NCBI RefSeq assembly: GCF_041296385.1
Contig: NC_091014.1
Span: forward strand, 56,128,078 to 56,192,077
Source of the DNA: Aphelocoma coerulescens
Lineage: Eukaryota > Chordata > Aves > Passeriformes > Corvidae
Direction of reading: 5' to 3'
DNA length: 64,000 bases
This document shows, one piece after another, positions 1 through 13,520 of this stretch (positions within the stretch are counted from its first letter, which is position 1; every line of letters begins with the position of its first letter). The translations under genes were made by a program, and so were the position numbers. Below the pieces are notes generated by a model. It saw only the letters and a list, made by a program, of their open reading frames with translations. It ran no database searches and was not told where the DNA came from.

Positions 1-2964
1 CCCATTTAAGGAGTGCTGTGCTATGTGCCAGTCACCTTATTTTTAGACTTGGCTCTTCTGAAAATAGAAAGGGAAGGAGGGGGAGAGCAAAAAAGCCCCC
101 CAAAATAGTAATAGCTCAGATTATTTCTCAGCTTCCCCAGTTATAAGCAGGTTGTGGACAGGTGGTCACTGTTCTCTCTATAACACAGATGAAGTTTACC
201 AATCAAAACCATTGTGATTATTTGTTGTCACCTTTTCCTCTCAGTTCCACTTCTCAGTATTATTTAGATTATTGCAGTCACAGATTCTTTTGGATCATTA
301 GGGCCACAGTCAATGCTTAATTTTACTACCGGTCCTTTAACTGTGAAACCTGCAGATCATAACAGTCAGAAATCCTGACCAAAAGTCTGTGCACTGTCCC
401 TCTGTAACCATGCCATAAAACCAGCTCTTTCTGGAAAAGTTCATGACCAGACAAAAAGGGAAGTTGGACAGAGGATTAGGGGAAAGCTAGAGTTATCTCA
501 TGATGTAGATGGGAAATGCAAACAACTGTAATGTGACCAAATTGTGTAGGTCTTGATCCAGAGTTCTATCTATAACTCTTACCTCTTGAGTCACAGCCCA
601 TTGTTGTTTTTCTCTAGAAAGCCATCATTGTTTTTAATCTTAATCTGTCGGTTAAGAAAGTTAGCGAGGAGTTTCTGTGCCACTGAAAATTCCACTGAAG
701 TGTAATTTTAAACACTATGGAAGATCAAAGCGGAGAAGGAAGTGCTATTTTTCGTCTCTTTTTATTTGAATTCATTTCTTGATCATCATAGGAATTTCTT
801 TACTTCAGTGCCCAAAGCTGTGCTTTTTCACTTACCTGGTCAAGGAAGCATTTCTGTATTCACTGTTGTCTTGTCTAAGTACCAGGTCAAACAGTCTCAG
901 TTTAAACCTTTTAGTGTTATATTTGAAATTACTTTAGTCTTTTTTTGTCAGTAATCCCTCCTGATTGATTACACATTTCTGACTGTTTTAAAACGATGTA
1001 CTAACTTGTCTGTATAAATACTTCCCATTAGAAATTGCTTTAAAAGTTCTGAATTATGTTTGTTGCCATAGCAATACTCAGTTAAAGAGTCATAGAATGG
1101 TTTTTTATTTTCTTCCTGCCACAGGGAAATTCAAAAAATAGATTCTAAATCTATCTCATATACAGGAGATTCAGTAGGACTATATGCAGGGGAGATTGTT
1201 GGGAGAAAGGGAAGGGAGAAACTTGTCTAGAGTTTAAATCTATTTATGGAGCACTAATGGTATCTGCAGTGATGGGAAGGCTTATGCTGTTTGGTTCTAT
1301 CTATTTGGGCTTCAGGGGACCTCGTCTTAAAGCTGTAACCGATAAGGAAAAAAAGCACTACAGAAGAAATCAATGTTCTTTGCCCATTCTTGTTTTCCCA
1401 CCTAAAATATGATGTGCATTTGTATTTCTTCATTTGAACTTCAAGAATTTGAAATGGTGCCATTCTTCTGTGGATTGTGAATGTAGACTGGGCAAAAATT
1501 AGGCTCCAAAATGGTCATTCATTCCTAGTATCTCATCAGTTGTCTTCAAAAATCTGGTTTGAGTAGTGACCCTGACAATATTTAAGTTTTTGTTGGAGCA
1601 TCAGCAATTGCAGCCTTAGTAAACAGCTGAAATTCCACATAATGCTGAATTTTGAATACCTTTGATTAAGTATGATCTGAATTCTCTTCCCAGTTGCAAG
1701 ACTAGTAGGAGGCCTTGGAAGAGTTTGTCTTGAATGAGTTCACACTCTTGCTGAGTTTTTCTAGACTTGGCTGTTCACAGAACACTGTACAAAAAAATTC
1801 TGGATTAACTGTGTGTGATATTTCATATTTTGTTCTTGAATACTTAATTTGACAAGTTTACAATGAGATCTCAGGATTTTTATTTCTTCTTTGGAGGATT
1901 CCACCTCTTGAAGTCTGAAAGAGCTGTTTGAATTTCATGTGGTCTCAAGAGCAGCTGCTGTTTCTACGTGCCCAAAGAGCTGCAGGAGTATAAAAAAGTG
2001 GGAATAGTATTGGAGTTAAGGAGAAGAGGCAAAATCAAGTTCAATATTTTGTCTGTATTGGTTGATTACAGAAGTGTAAAACAGTGTAATATATATGTTG
2101 GGGTTTTTTTTTGTTTTTTTTTTTTGATTGGAAAATGTAAAGTTTGAAAAAATATTACAGTAATCCGTACTGGCCTTGTTCCTGTTCCAGCAGTTTATCT
2201 TTTTTCCTTTTTTTGATTGAAAAAAACCCCCTCAATTTCCCACTGTGCTGGGAAATTCTATTTAAGGTTTTGTAATGTTGCATTTATTTAAAGGGTTAGT
2301 GGGGGTTGGGGGAAAATATTAAATGCTGCACTTCATGGAAGTTCCCCAGCTGCTATCAGAATCCATGTGCAAACTGAGAAATGAGATCAGTCCTTGCAGC
2401 ACACTCATGTAATTTTTAAAATCAGAAGGTTGCTAAAAAAAACGTAGAATTTTTAAATAGATTCTTCTTATTTACATCTGGGTTTTTGAGCTGTTATGGT
2501 TCAATTCTTCAAGCTCTTAAAGCTCTTGTGATTTGGAAGAAGAAAAACAAATATCAGGCAACTTGTAGTAATTGCAAGAGCTGCAACACTGAGATAACAG
2601 AATATTCAGAATGCAGTTCCTCTTCACTTAGGCCCTAATTCTGCAGATACATAGGCCGTGCATTCACTTCAGTAAAGCAAGCAATCCTGCAAAGAGTGGA
2701 CAGCTCTTGATGATGAAGTTAAGCATTTGAAAAGGTGTTGCCGGGATCAAAGCTGTAGCTATCTTGGTTTCAAGGGCTTCTGGGTGTTTTTTTAAGATAC
2801 TGACAATTTAGTGTACTTTGAACTGATGGAAAACTTATTGTAACTTAAGAAATATGTGAAGTCCAATATTTCGCTTGTCGAGGAGAACTGTTAGACAATC
2901 TCATTACAGAATGTGTAAATCTAGAGTAAGAAATGTGAAAGGGAAATGTTGCCCACTGCAGACA
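1..2964. other. AT-rich non-coding DNA
   Basis: No gene, exon or recognisable transposon was found. There is a T-rich run at 2104-2125. The short string TCATAGAATGG at about 1090 resembles the antisense CR1 end, but its neighbours do not. Confidence 0.6.
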
Positions 2965-3260
2965 AGTCCAGGGGGTGATCTCTTGTCACCAGTGACAGGA
3001 CCCTAGGAAACAGCATGAAGCCAGGGGAGGGGAGATTTAGGAAAAGATATAAGGAAAAGGTTCTTCACCCAGAGGGTGTTTGGGCACTGGAACAGGTTCC
3101 CCAGAGAAGTGGCCACAGCACCAAGCCTGACAGAATTCAAGAAATGTTTGAATAGGGCTCTCAGGTACATGGTGTGATTCTTGGGGCTGTCCTGGACAGA
3201 GCCAGGAGTTGGACTTGATGATCCTTATAGGTCCCTTCCAACTCAGGATGTTGTATGATT
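2965..3260 (+). repeat. CR1 LINE 3' end
   Basis: This is a 5'-truncated CR1 retrotransposon fragment in sense orientation. It contains the block TTCTTCACCCAGAGGGTG, then the stretch for the C-terminal end of the reverse transcriptase ORF (heavily mutated), then GATGATCCTTATAGGTCCCTT, and ends TTCCAACTCAGGATGTTGTATGATT. The 5' truncation is typical of target-primed insertion. Confidence 0.92.
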
Positions 3261-5007
3261 TTAATTTTCTTGAGCTTGGAGGTTAGCCAGTGTAAAACAC
3301 AGAAAAATTCCAGGTGGCATCTCCACACTCAAGCTGTGTTCTTCCTGCTTCATATTTAACTAGGAATTCTTTTCAGATTCCTAGAGTCCTCAGTTGAAAT
3401 CAAAGCTCTCATCCTACTATAAACTGCATGGGCAATTCCATAATTAGAGGAATGGAATTCTATATACCTGTTTCTCTCTGCCTTGAGTTGAACAAGAATC
3501 TGGTTTGCTGCAGAATAATTTTCCCCATCGCATAAGAACACAAACGTAATGCTTCCTGCAAGGCCATGGTAATCTTGGTGAGCAGAAAAGTCAAATGTTC
3601 TTTTTACAGTGTTACTGTCAGTTCCAGAATTGCATATCAGAAACCTGCTTTCCCTCCAAAAAGCAATTATGGGATTCAAACCCAGAGAAATAAGTACTGG
3701 GCCTTTATTATTTGCCTACTTAATCTTGTAAGATTGTCTTTTTCTCTGCTGTAGTTAAAACTAGAAGTTACTTCTTAATAAAAGTATAGATTTTCATTCA
3801 GCGGTTTCGTGCAGTGTTCAGATGATTGCTGGAGACTGTGGGTCAGGGTTAAAAATCTCCATCACGTAGAAGACTTGGGAGTTACAGAAATGCTTCTCTA
3901 AGTGCAACACTGGTTATGGGCAAGTAACAATGTGATCTTTGAACTGTAGGTAGTTCCTTGTTTCTGTTGTAGCTCTTCCTTATGGTACCAGGAAGGAGGT
4001 TTCTGATTCAGGCTCATGCTATGAGTCCAAGAGAGGTTGTAGGTGAGAGGGGGAAAGAGAATGAAGACTCATCTGGATTTTTGATGTTTCTGAGCTGCAA
4101 TAACTGAAGTTTTGACACTTCTCAGGAATGAGAAAACTCTGTTGCTTATTAAATACTTCTAGTGGGCTTGTTGATGTAGTCGTGGAAGGACTAGGGGAGA
4201 TCATAAAAAACCTAGAGATTTAATGGGAGAGGGAAAGAAGGTGATGAAAAAGTGACTAGACTGGGCAGCAAATGAAAACAGGAGGGGAGAAGGATAGAGA
4301 AGGGCAAAGAGAAGGCATTTTTAAGTTAGCAAATCACTGTGCTTCTTTCTGCCATCTATAAATTATTTTTGAGAAAAATGTCTGATCTGCAGACCTCTCT
4401 TGTTCTTTATTCCTTTGGCACTTGGTGCAGGTCTCATTCATTTTTTCTACCTTCAGCTAGTTGAGAGGTAGAACTGTTAAATTTTGCTAGGGTAGGTGAA
4501 TTCCTCATCAGTCATTCTTTGTGCAGTACATCAGTGAAGAACAGGGTGAGTTCAAGACTGGCATGTTCAAATTGTTTTAAGAAAATTTCTGTACTAACAT
4601 GACTTGTGAGTTTGTGGTTTGTTTTAATGGGGTAAATAAAACATGATGCTGAAATGGGATCCTGTGTTTTGTGAATGGCCTTGTTTTGAACGGTAAAGTA
4701 TTGCCCAGTCATAGGTGCTGGTCATAGTAAAATACTACACAGAAATGAAGGAGCATGAATATAAATAAAGTAACCATTTGTATCTAAAAAAATGGCTGAA
4801 TTCAAACAGCATAGTTCTAATAGAATGAAACGTGATGTGCAATGTCGTGGAACCTGTTTTGAAAGTATAAGCAGAACAAGAAATATTTGGCAGTTTTTAA
4901 AAAGTTTTACAAGGCTGCTAAATACTGTCAGTAGCTGTACTGATTCATAATGATGAGCTGAAGCCAGATACTCTTTGGATTCCGTATAGGATATTCAGGT
5001 GCATGTT

Positions 5008-5043
5008 CGTGTGCGTGTGTGTATAGAAGTCATGTGTGTGTAT
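5008..5043. repeat. GT-rich imperfect microsatellite
   Basis: Two short (GT)n blocks, CGTGTGCGTGTGTGT and ATGTGTGTGT, are separated by ATAGAAGTC. Confidence 0.8.
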
Positions 5044-6497
5044 TTTTCTTTACTACATATCAGTTGTTGAAAAATATTACTGTTGACTCACAGAAAATAG
5101 AGCTTGCTGTAGCATTCACACAAAATTTATGCTCTTTCTGCTGCCGTATTTAACAAATGGGAATTCTAGAGCAGTATCACTCATGGGAAGAAGTAGACAT
5201 TTATTGTTCTGTATTTGATAGAATGATTTTGGTAAAAAGTGAATGATGAACTACATGAAATTTAGCTGTGTTAATTTCAATTTTTATTACAGGTACTAGG
5301 GAGAAAAGTAACAGTGTCAAAAATAAGAGAATAGAAGTGGTAAGAGAAATAACCACTTGTGTTTGAGCTTTTAAAGCTGATCCATGAATAGCTGAAAATT
5401 TGGATTCTTCTATTTTTCAAGTTTGTCCTAGTATCCTGATAGATGATGGGCAAGTATGGAAAGGAGTTTTGACCTATTTGCCTTCAAACTCTCATTACTA
5501 AATGTCTGCTTCCACAGCTGGTGGCTGAGGCAGCAGTTTGTTGGCAACTGGTGGCAGCAATTTTGGATTCAACTTTGTCAATCAAAACAGGGCCATTTGT
5601 CTCTGTCTTGTCACTGTTTTTGAGGTGCACTATGACAAACTCCCAGCCACAAGAGTTAACTCCCATCTTGGAGAACCTAGTGCCCTTGCAGACAGAAGCA
5701 TAAGTTTCTAGTAAAAGAGGCCAGGCCGCGTAATAGACCAGTTGTCAGCCATGCTGTGTACAAAGTTGGGAGAATTGCCAGCAATCCCAGAGGGAAATGC
5801 AAGGAGCCTGACTATGATGGAAATAGCTGACAAATTTGGAGCATCTAGAGGTGTGACAAGTAGTACAGCTCATGGAGTGTCCAAGCACTAATTACCATTT
5901 ATCAGAAATGTGTTTCATTTTTCATATTTTAACCTTGTATGATTTGTGACCCTAGAAGGAACCAAATCAGAACTTCAAAAACTGTAAAAAATGTTGTGGA
6001 AATACAACTTAGGGGGTTTATGTAATTACCTGAACCCGTTCTTGTATTCCAGCCCAAAGGAACTTTTTGTAGTTAGGATTTTATAGTTGTGGTTAGAAAA
6101 CAGGTGCATCATTATGTGTTGGTCCTTGCACATCTATTTCTTACACGTTACCTGTTACCTTGCAGAACAAAACTGCCTGGAAGGCCGGGATGTTGGTTAT
6201 TTCCTTACTTCATCACTATGACCTGTTCATTCCTATTTTATGCAGTGATTGCATTCTCTTCTTGCCTGTCATTCTCAAGGGAGAGTTTCTGGTTGACTAA
6301 TTATGTCCAGAGGCGTATGGTAGCAGGGCAACTTCATGCATGTTTCCAGTATCCTTGCCTTTGAAGAAGTTAAACAGCACCAGTCCCATCTCCTCCTGAG
6401 GAATGTGTATTACTTCTTTCTGTGTTACCAGCACGAGAATGATGTGTGTGCTCAGAAGGGCCCTTGGTTAGTCAGGTGGCAGTCTCCCCATGGTAGC

Positions 6498-6516
6498 TTT
6501 TTTTTTTTTTTTTTTT
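6498..6516. repeat. Poly(T) tract, 19 bases
   Basis: An uninterrupted T19 run. Similar shorter runs occur at 2104-2125 (with one G), 11319-11330, 18719-18732 and 21772-21782, and an A13 run at 22989-23001. Confidence 0.95.
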
Positions 6517-7779
6517 GATGGGGCGGGAAAAAAGGAAGCAAATACTTCAGCTTATTCATTGCTCAAAAACACAAGAGAGAAACAGTGTTGAGAGTAAGAG
6601 AGATGAATAGAAAAATGAATATTTATTCACCAAAGGCTTTCTGGAAAAATGGGACAAATGGGCAAAATCTAAATTTGCTCTTGTGCCTGGATGACTTTCC
6701 ATGCAGAAAGTTGTATTTCAGGATAGAAATTGATTCTGGGAAAGTGCATGATTCTGGGTAGCAAGGCTGGAAGATAATTGGCTGAGCTATATAAGGTCTT
6801 CATTACTTAACTTGATACTTGGCTGTAACACAGCTTGGCACAAATTTCCATCCAGGATTCCTGGGGAAATTTGTCATTTCTCCTAATGCAGGTATGGTTT
6901 TTATTTTACCGTGGGAGAAGTAGCAATCTCTAGAAAGTCCTGCTGTTTCAATACCTGCAAAATTAAATAGTACGGAGTTATTAAAAGAGGCTGTAATGCG
7001 CAACAGCAGCTAGGACCTCAGCTCTGTCTTGGAGTGAGAAGCAGAATTATTCTGGAAAAAAATTTGTGGACAAGCAAAGGACTTGCCTCTGCTCATAAAA
7101 TGGTAATCAGCATAGTCAGTGAAGTGCGATGTAAACCACTGCGGGACATGCCTGCAGTACTTTGCTTTGCGTTTGATAATTTGCAAAAAAGAGCTCACTT
7201 CTTTATCACCAATTCTGTCATATTGCATTTAGCAATTTGACTTTCTCTTGTGGCTTGAGTTTCCCTGCCAGATTCTGGATCTAGGAGTCCTATTTTCCTT
7301 TCAGGGGGATTTTCTAGTATGCTCTTAATTTATTTCAAACCGTCTGGCCAATTACTACTGTTGCTGTTTTTTTAGATCTGCTGTTTGTGTTTCTAATGAA
7401 GAGAGTCAATATAGCACATTCTCCACATTTAGCACATTATCCAAATTCTTTTATAATGGGGATTGATTTTTGAGCAAAAAACTGGGCACAGGGATTTCTT
7501 GTTACTGTCGATTTATCAAGTAATACGTTGTGATATTTAAGTTTATGCTGTACTACTTTATAAAGTCTCTAATAATTTGGTTTGTAAGTACTATTGCATC
7601 CATTATAGCATTATCAGTAAAGCATAAGATAACAAGGGTAATTTACTCATACATTTTCAGGAAAACGTGTTTTGTTCTTCACTGCTTCTTGTTGGATTCT
7701 TCAAATGTTTGTTATGTGACTGTTTTAGTTATGTGTTGCAACTGCTCAAGGTACTAGATAGCCTCATCTAGGCTTCCTT

Positions 7780-7856
7780 TCTCATGGAAATTTGAATTGG
7801 GTGACCCTTTGAGGTCCATTTCAACCCAGCCTGTTCTAATATTCTGTGATGCTATG
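7780..7856 (+). repeat. Short CR1-like 3' end
   Basis: The stretch CCCTTTGAGGTCCATTTCAA, followed by CCCAGCCTGTTCTAATATTCTGTGA, resembles the CR1 3' terminal segment. The 5' boundary is vague, and the similarity may begin near 7745. Confidence 0.6.
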
Positions 7857-10800
7857 TTACTCTTAATAAAAATACAGGTTTTTTTCCACAGTAAAAAAGC
7901 AGAGTTGAAAGAACAATATATTCTCATCTTTTCTATGTGGGTAACAAAGAGATGACAGACATTGGCATGAAGTTGGTCCTGGTTGAAGTCTGTGTATTTA
8001 ACCAAATTTGGAAAGAAGGGGTGTAATGAGAAAAGGTTAAAAAAAGGTTTGCTTATTTGTAGGCTTTAGTTTCTGTTTCTGTAGTTTGACAGACTTCACT
8101 TCTGTGCCTTCTACAAAATAACACTTCCTGACCTGGATAGTTTGCATGACAAACTGAATGAATGTCTAAATAAAAAAATAAATACAGAATACTTGAGAAG
8201 TATCAATTTGGGGTTAAATGGTTTTGCTTTTTTTTTTCTTTTATTCCATGAAGCAGAAGTACAGGCCACCCAAATCGAGTCAGTAGCCTCCTCCAGCTCA
8301 AGATTGTTAAGGTATTGGGTTTAAAACCCCAATTTAACCTTCTGTAAGAGCATGGTTGCACAGACTAACTCAAGAAATTTCCGTTCTTTGGGTTGTACAC
8401 TAAGAATTTTCAGAAGAAAAGTCAGCTTTCCAACAAGTGCTGGACCATGAGATCTGGGAAAACAGGAAAGAAAATCCTAAAGCATGAGAAAGAAATTCCC
8501 TTCAGGTGAACATCCTGTATATGCAACCTGTCTTGTGGGGTTGAAGTGCTCTTTAGAATAAGCAGAGGTGTAGTTGTCTAGAGCTTTGTTTTCCAGTGAC
8601 AGCAGGCAGGAGAAATATGTTAAACATGGTCAGTGCTGAAATTTCCATCTTGGTTGTGAGTCTGTTCTATGTCATTTACAGCAGCTTGATCCAAATGGCA
8701 GCTCATGGGCCAGTCTGGCCTGTATCATGATTCCATTCATCCTCCCAACTTTTCCTCAGAGAAGATGGACAGTTACTCTTCTGGACTTCAAAGTCAAATG
8801 ACTCTTTATACGTAGGCAGCTCCTTGGAGCAAGACCTGTTACCAGAACAATACTGAATAAAAAGTGATGGGGATTAAACAGTGGCATGCCACTCATTATC
8901 CATGTCTTGTGTGTTTCAGTCACAGTTCCTCCCTGGAACAGCTCACAGTTAGGATGTAAGAGTCTCGTAGTTGTGATCTGGAAGTTTAGCTATGGAAATG
9001 GAGTAATGCAGATATAAGTTTTGATTCTCTAAAGTGTGACTTGTACTCTAATCTGAAAGAAATAGTGGCATAGATAAGGGTAGGAGGGTCTTTACCTGAA
9101 TAATCATCTGGCTTTACAGTGGAGACAGTTTGTGCAAGACTTTAGACGGGGTCCTGCTTTGTCTTTGGCTGAACACCAGTAGGGGTTGTGTTGACTCAGC
9201 GGAAGAATTACTTGCAATGTCTTCTGATTGGTTTCCACCTCATTTATATATCATTTATTCTATGCTTAACTCTATGTCCTTGGTTATTCCCACTGATTGT
9301 ACAAAGAACAACTGTTGTGTGCCAAAGTACCTTGACTATTGAACTAATTTTTCGGCCATGCCCAGAGCTACCCAGCAGTCATCAGGACATTTGACAGCAG
9401 TGTGCCAGGAAACTGGAAGTCTTTGCCTGTACCGTTAGTCCCCCTTATTCCCTCTCTCCCTCCCTGCATTGCAGCCTTATTGTAGGTTCTTCTTGCTTAT
9501 TATCATCTTTTCTTGTGTTGACTCTTGTGCTTAGAGTTTCTCTCTGCATCAGAAAGCTGTTCCTACTTTATATGTATTTGCGAACAGTAACCTGTTTTTC
9601 TTGACTGAATTCCTTCTTAAAACACACATCCTCTGCAACCCCATTGTTGTGTGCATGGAAGAAAAGAATAGTGTTATGTGTGTTAAACTAAAACCTATAA
9701 ATTTCACTGCCTGTTATGTACTGAGTCCCTAATTCACGTTCCCTGTTTTTATTGCATATTTTAAGTTTGCTTGGACAGAGGTCATCTCTTTCAGTGGTTT
9801 GTCAAGTGTCATGTAAGTTGATTGTAGTAATAAGATCCTGTTAAATTTTACCTTTTGCCTTTGATGCTGTTAAGTGTCTTTGAGAAGGGATCAATACCAG
9901 AGTATTCCAGCACCAAGTGAAAAAGTTAGTTGTTCTTATTCTGTTGGACATATTTTCTCAACTCTAATCTGTCTGCCATAATCTAGGACCCCTTTTCAAG
10001 GGAGATCTGTAACTAAAATGAAGAGTTACTGCAGATCAGGAGAGAGATGGCTTGGCAAAGCTGGGTGAGATTTGCATACTGCAGGCTTTTTTATTCAGCC
10101 AATACTGCGGTTTCCTAATTTTGTGTAACTTGCAAATCAATGTAAGGATAAATAAATAAAATTTTAAGTATTGCCAATTACAGCATTGTTCTTGGCATAA
10201 TTGTGATGAATATTTACTGGGAATTTTGTACTGTTTTCGACCTGGATTACAAAATTTGTGATATATATTAGCCCTGCTGTATTCCTCACTGACAGTACTT
10301 TTCCTCCCCAAAATAGTAATCTGAAACAAGCAAATTTAAGCCTGTAGACAACTTAGCCATTCTTCCAGGTTACCTCCTTTGAACTGCTTCAAATTAGTCC
10401 ACATGTTCTTGGGGTGTCTGCTACAGGGTATTTGGATGCCTGAGAAAGACACAAGAATTTTGCATAATAGCACTTTCTAGACGCTGAAAGATATTTAGGG
10501 AATGGAGAAAAAAAGTTGTGTTGTACTGATTTTATATAGGTTTTCTCTTGTGTTGTCAGATCCCTTGAGTAATTATCCTGATAAATAGGGCACAGTTTTT
10601 TTTATTTGCCAACTGTAGAGGTCCGAAGACTATACGATTAGTGTATAAAGCTATTATGTAAATCCTCTTTGCCCCAGTTTAAGTTAATGCTCTACATATG
10701 GCATGCCTGGTAGGATGAGAATTCATGTTCACTCCTTCCCCAATCAGTGCATATCTGTGCTGCTCTTGGTGTGTTGCTAGAATAGGAGAGCTGGTCAAGG

Positions 10801-13014
10801 GGTTTGTAAGTACTGAAGCAATCATTTCAGTTTTTCACATACAGGATACAGATGACTCACTCCTTCTGTGTTTTAGCACTGACATGAGACTGTTCTGTAA
10901 ATAGCACATGTTCAGAAATAGGACATCTCCCACCCCCATTAGCTATGAAATCAAGGTAATGTAGCTATTTAATTTTAAAACAATAAGCAGGAGCAAATTT
11001 CAGCACTAGTGGTGATCTAGAACTGCGATCTGAGATAAGGGAAAAATTTATTTCCGCTACTTGACAAGAGGCCAGATTACTAGTTATCATCTAGTAGATA
11101 AAGAAAAAAGAATTAAGGTTGACTAAAACACAGTGCCAAGAAGACTGGTAGGAGATGAAGAGAGGGTTTTCTTTTTTTTCTTTTGGAACAGCACTTCAAG
11201 GTTTTGTAATAAAGTCTGAGAGTTTCTGAAAGGGAAAAGTATAATTGGTAAAAGTAGTTTACAGCGTAGCATGCTGATAGCTGAAGAGTTTGAAAGAAGT
11301 TTTGTTATGCTGTATGCATTTTTTTTTTTTAATGGAATAGTCATGTTGTGACTAAGAATTCCTTGATTACACAGCTGAGAAAGGAGAGAGTTACACCTTA
11401 TCTCTCTCCTGGAAGTTCCAGATTCTTATTACATTTACCTGTGTCTCTCAACCTGGATACAGAAGGGGAGTAAGAAAGAACCAAAATCAAGAAGGGAATG
11501 GAAGACAAGTATGAAGTCCTGCACCTGGCATAGAATTAATTCATGCAGTAACTGCAGAATGGGGGCAGACTGGGTGGAAAGTAGTTCTGCAGAAAAAGAC
11601 CTGGGGACACTGCTTGATGAAAAATTGGACATCAGTCAACTCTTTGTCCTCAAAGCAAAGAAGGCCAATTACATGCTGGGTTGTATTAGCAAGAGTGTAG
11701 CCAGCAGGGTGAGGTAGATGATTATTCCCATGTGTTTGTGGGACTGTGTACAGTACTGGGCCTGAGTTGGCTCCACAGCACAAAAAAGCCAGACTTGCAT
11801 GTGTGTCATGCTCTACCAATAACCCTTGTGTAGATTTAGAGGATTCTGATACTTAAGCAGATTAATATGAATAACAAGATTCTGTATTCCAGCTACCTAT
11901 GTTGATTGTGCACATGCTTACCCTGGCTCCAGAAGAGTCTCTGTGTGGCAGCTTCTTTTTCAGCTGAGGACTGAAGTGCCTCACACCTACTGTGTTTTAG
12001 CCTAGGATACAAATGTGGATACTGGTTGTTTCTCAGTAGCTGGTACAAGTTAACTACCTGCCTCCTGGTAACCTGTGCATACATCACAGGTGAGAATTAA
12101 CCTATTTAGTTGTACCTTGCAGCAGCACAGCTGCTTTCTGAATTATTCAACTTCACGTTAGTATTTTCCTCATATATGCACTGCCATGAAAGAATGACCA
12201 AGATCTATTCAAAGACAGTGACGTGAAGATTCAGCTTTGTGTGAAACTGTACAATATATTTAAAAGCTCCACATCTTCTGCATGGACATCTCTGTTACTT
12301 CTTTGCACATATTTTTTGCTAGATCTCCATAGCCCAGTGTTCAGGTTGAAGGGTGTACCAGTTTCACAAGTTTTTAAACTTTCTTCTCTTTTTTTGGGAT
12401 TAATTCAGTGACTCCCAGTGGTGAATGAGACTTTTTTCTATTTGTAGAATAGCCTTCAACACACATTCAGTGCTGAAGTTTGTCACCAATGCAGAAGAGT
12501 AGATCTCTTTTTAAAGAAAGTCAAAATACATGGTAGACAGCTCTGTAGCTCTTAATGTAATGAGAGGCTGAGAAAGGAAACATGAAAACACCAAATGATT
12601 GGGTGGTGATTCAAGTGTAATCTGCATCTGGCCTGAAACCTAAATGAATGCTTTGCTGTTGTTTACAGTAAAGATGATACTGTAGGGTGTATCGGGAAGG
12701 CAAGCTAGCTCTTGGGAAGGGGTGTATCTATAGACATGGAAATTACTATTTCTGAGGTGAAAGCAGACTGCAAAGAATTTAATGTGTTGGAACTGAACAG
12801 ACCTGATAATCCCTACCTCAGAATATTGAAGTAACCAGCCCACGAAATTGTAAATCTGGTTAGGATTTTTTAGAATTGGTAGATACGAGGTTGTTTTATA
12901 TGGCTGGAAAAGGGTAGCTGTAGTGTCTCTCTTGAAAACCAGAGCAGAGATGTTCCCCTGACTGCATTCCCCTTACTAGTGTAATCTCAGTGCATTAGTT
13001 TAGAACACATTTTG
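7857..13014. other. Non-coding DNA around a CR1 fragment
   Basis: Apart from the CR1 piece at 11490-11800, nothing is recognised. The open frames at 9130-9394 and 10036-10329 have no recognisable domain and no convincing splice boundaries. Confidence 0.55.
11490..11800 (+). repeat. CR1 LINE fragment, reverse transcriptase C-terminal region
   Basis: This is a sense-orientation CR1 piece from the ORF2 3' half. The + frame reads SAEKDLGTLLDEKLDIS, then KAKKANYMLGCISKSVASRVR, the recognisable CR1 block downstream of the polymerase core. It is followed by a stop at 11715. The nucleotide similarity continues to the 'CCACAGCACAAAAAAG' segment. It is an internal fragment lacking both the 3' UTR and the catalytic domain, so it is inactive. 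Confidence 0.88.
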
Positions 13015-13520
13015 AGGAAGGGAATGCTTACAGGCATGGAGGTGAACAGCAAGTGGCAAAAAATGTATCAGGAGTTTACCAAGACAGGTGCTAATACCAC
13101 CCTAACCTGCTATCTAACATGGCAACTAATTATTTTAAAAAAGAAGCAGGAGTCCTTATTTATCTGGATTTCAATGTGTGATGCACTGTTACATGAGAAA
13201 ATACTAGTGAAGATTAAACAAAATGAAGTTTAGAATAAGGAGTGAAAGGTGTCAAGAGAAGTTACTGATGATGTGGAGCACTGGAATAGTAGACAGGAGT
13301 GCTGGACAGGAAAAGAAGATGCATTATATGGATAGCATACAAGTGTAATGCTCCCATTTGTTGGAAATGCTGTTGTTTGAAAATGACTGATGAAGGGGAA
13401 GAATGGATTATGGCTGTCAGCTGCAAGGTGATTATGAACTCTGTGTGTGATGCAATCCTAAAGGGGAGCAAATGTGATCCTAAAAAGGATCAGGCAGGAA
13501 AGGTGTCTTTGCAAAATTGG
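13015..13520 (+). repeat. Ancient CR1/L3-like LINE remnant
   Basis: Patches resemble the polymerase region of old amniote CR1-like LINEs: TTTATCTGGATTTCAATG (the 'DL-DF' block), GAAGTTACTGATGATGTG, and a later block around 13430-13500 (TGTGATGCAATCCTAAAGGG ... AAATGTGATCC) equivalent to the 'CDA...KANAIL' region. Divergence is high and the reading frame is broken many times. The similarity is judged by eye and the ends are approximate. Confidence 0.5.

Larger units (their letters stand above)
3261..7779. other. AT-rich non-coding DNA
   Basis: Nothing is recognised except the GT-rich microsatellite near 5.0 kb and the T19 run at 6.5 kb. Open frames of 60-107 codons show no family motif. Confidence 0.6.

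Noticed and set aside
1086..1104. CR1-like string AGTCATAGAATGGTTT
   Set aside because: Only about 16 bases agree and the flanks do not continue as CR1.
11511..11717. Open frame that could be taken for a host protein
   Set aside because: Its residues match the CR1 reverse transcriptase C-terminal block, so it is a transposon remnant.
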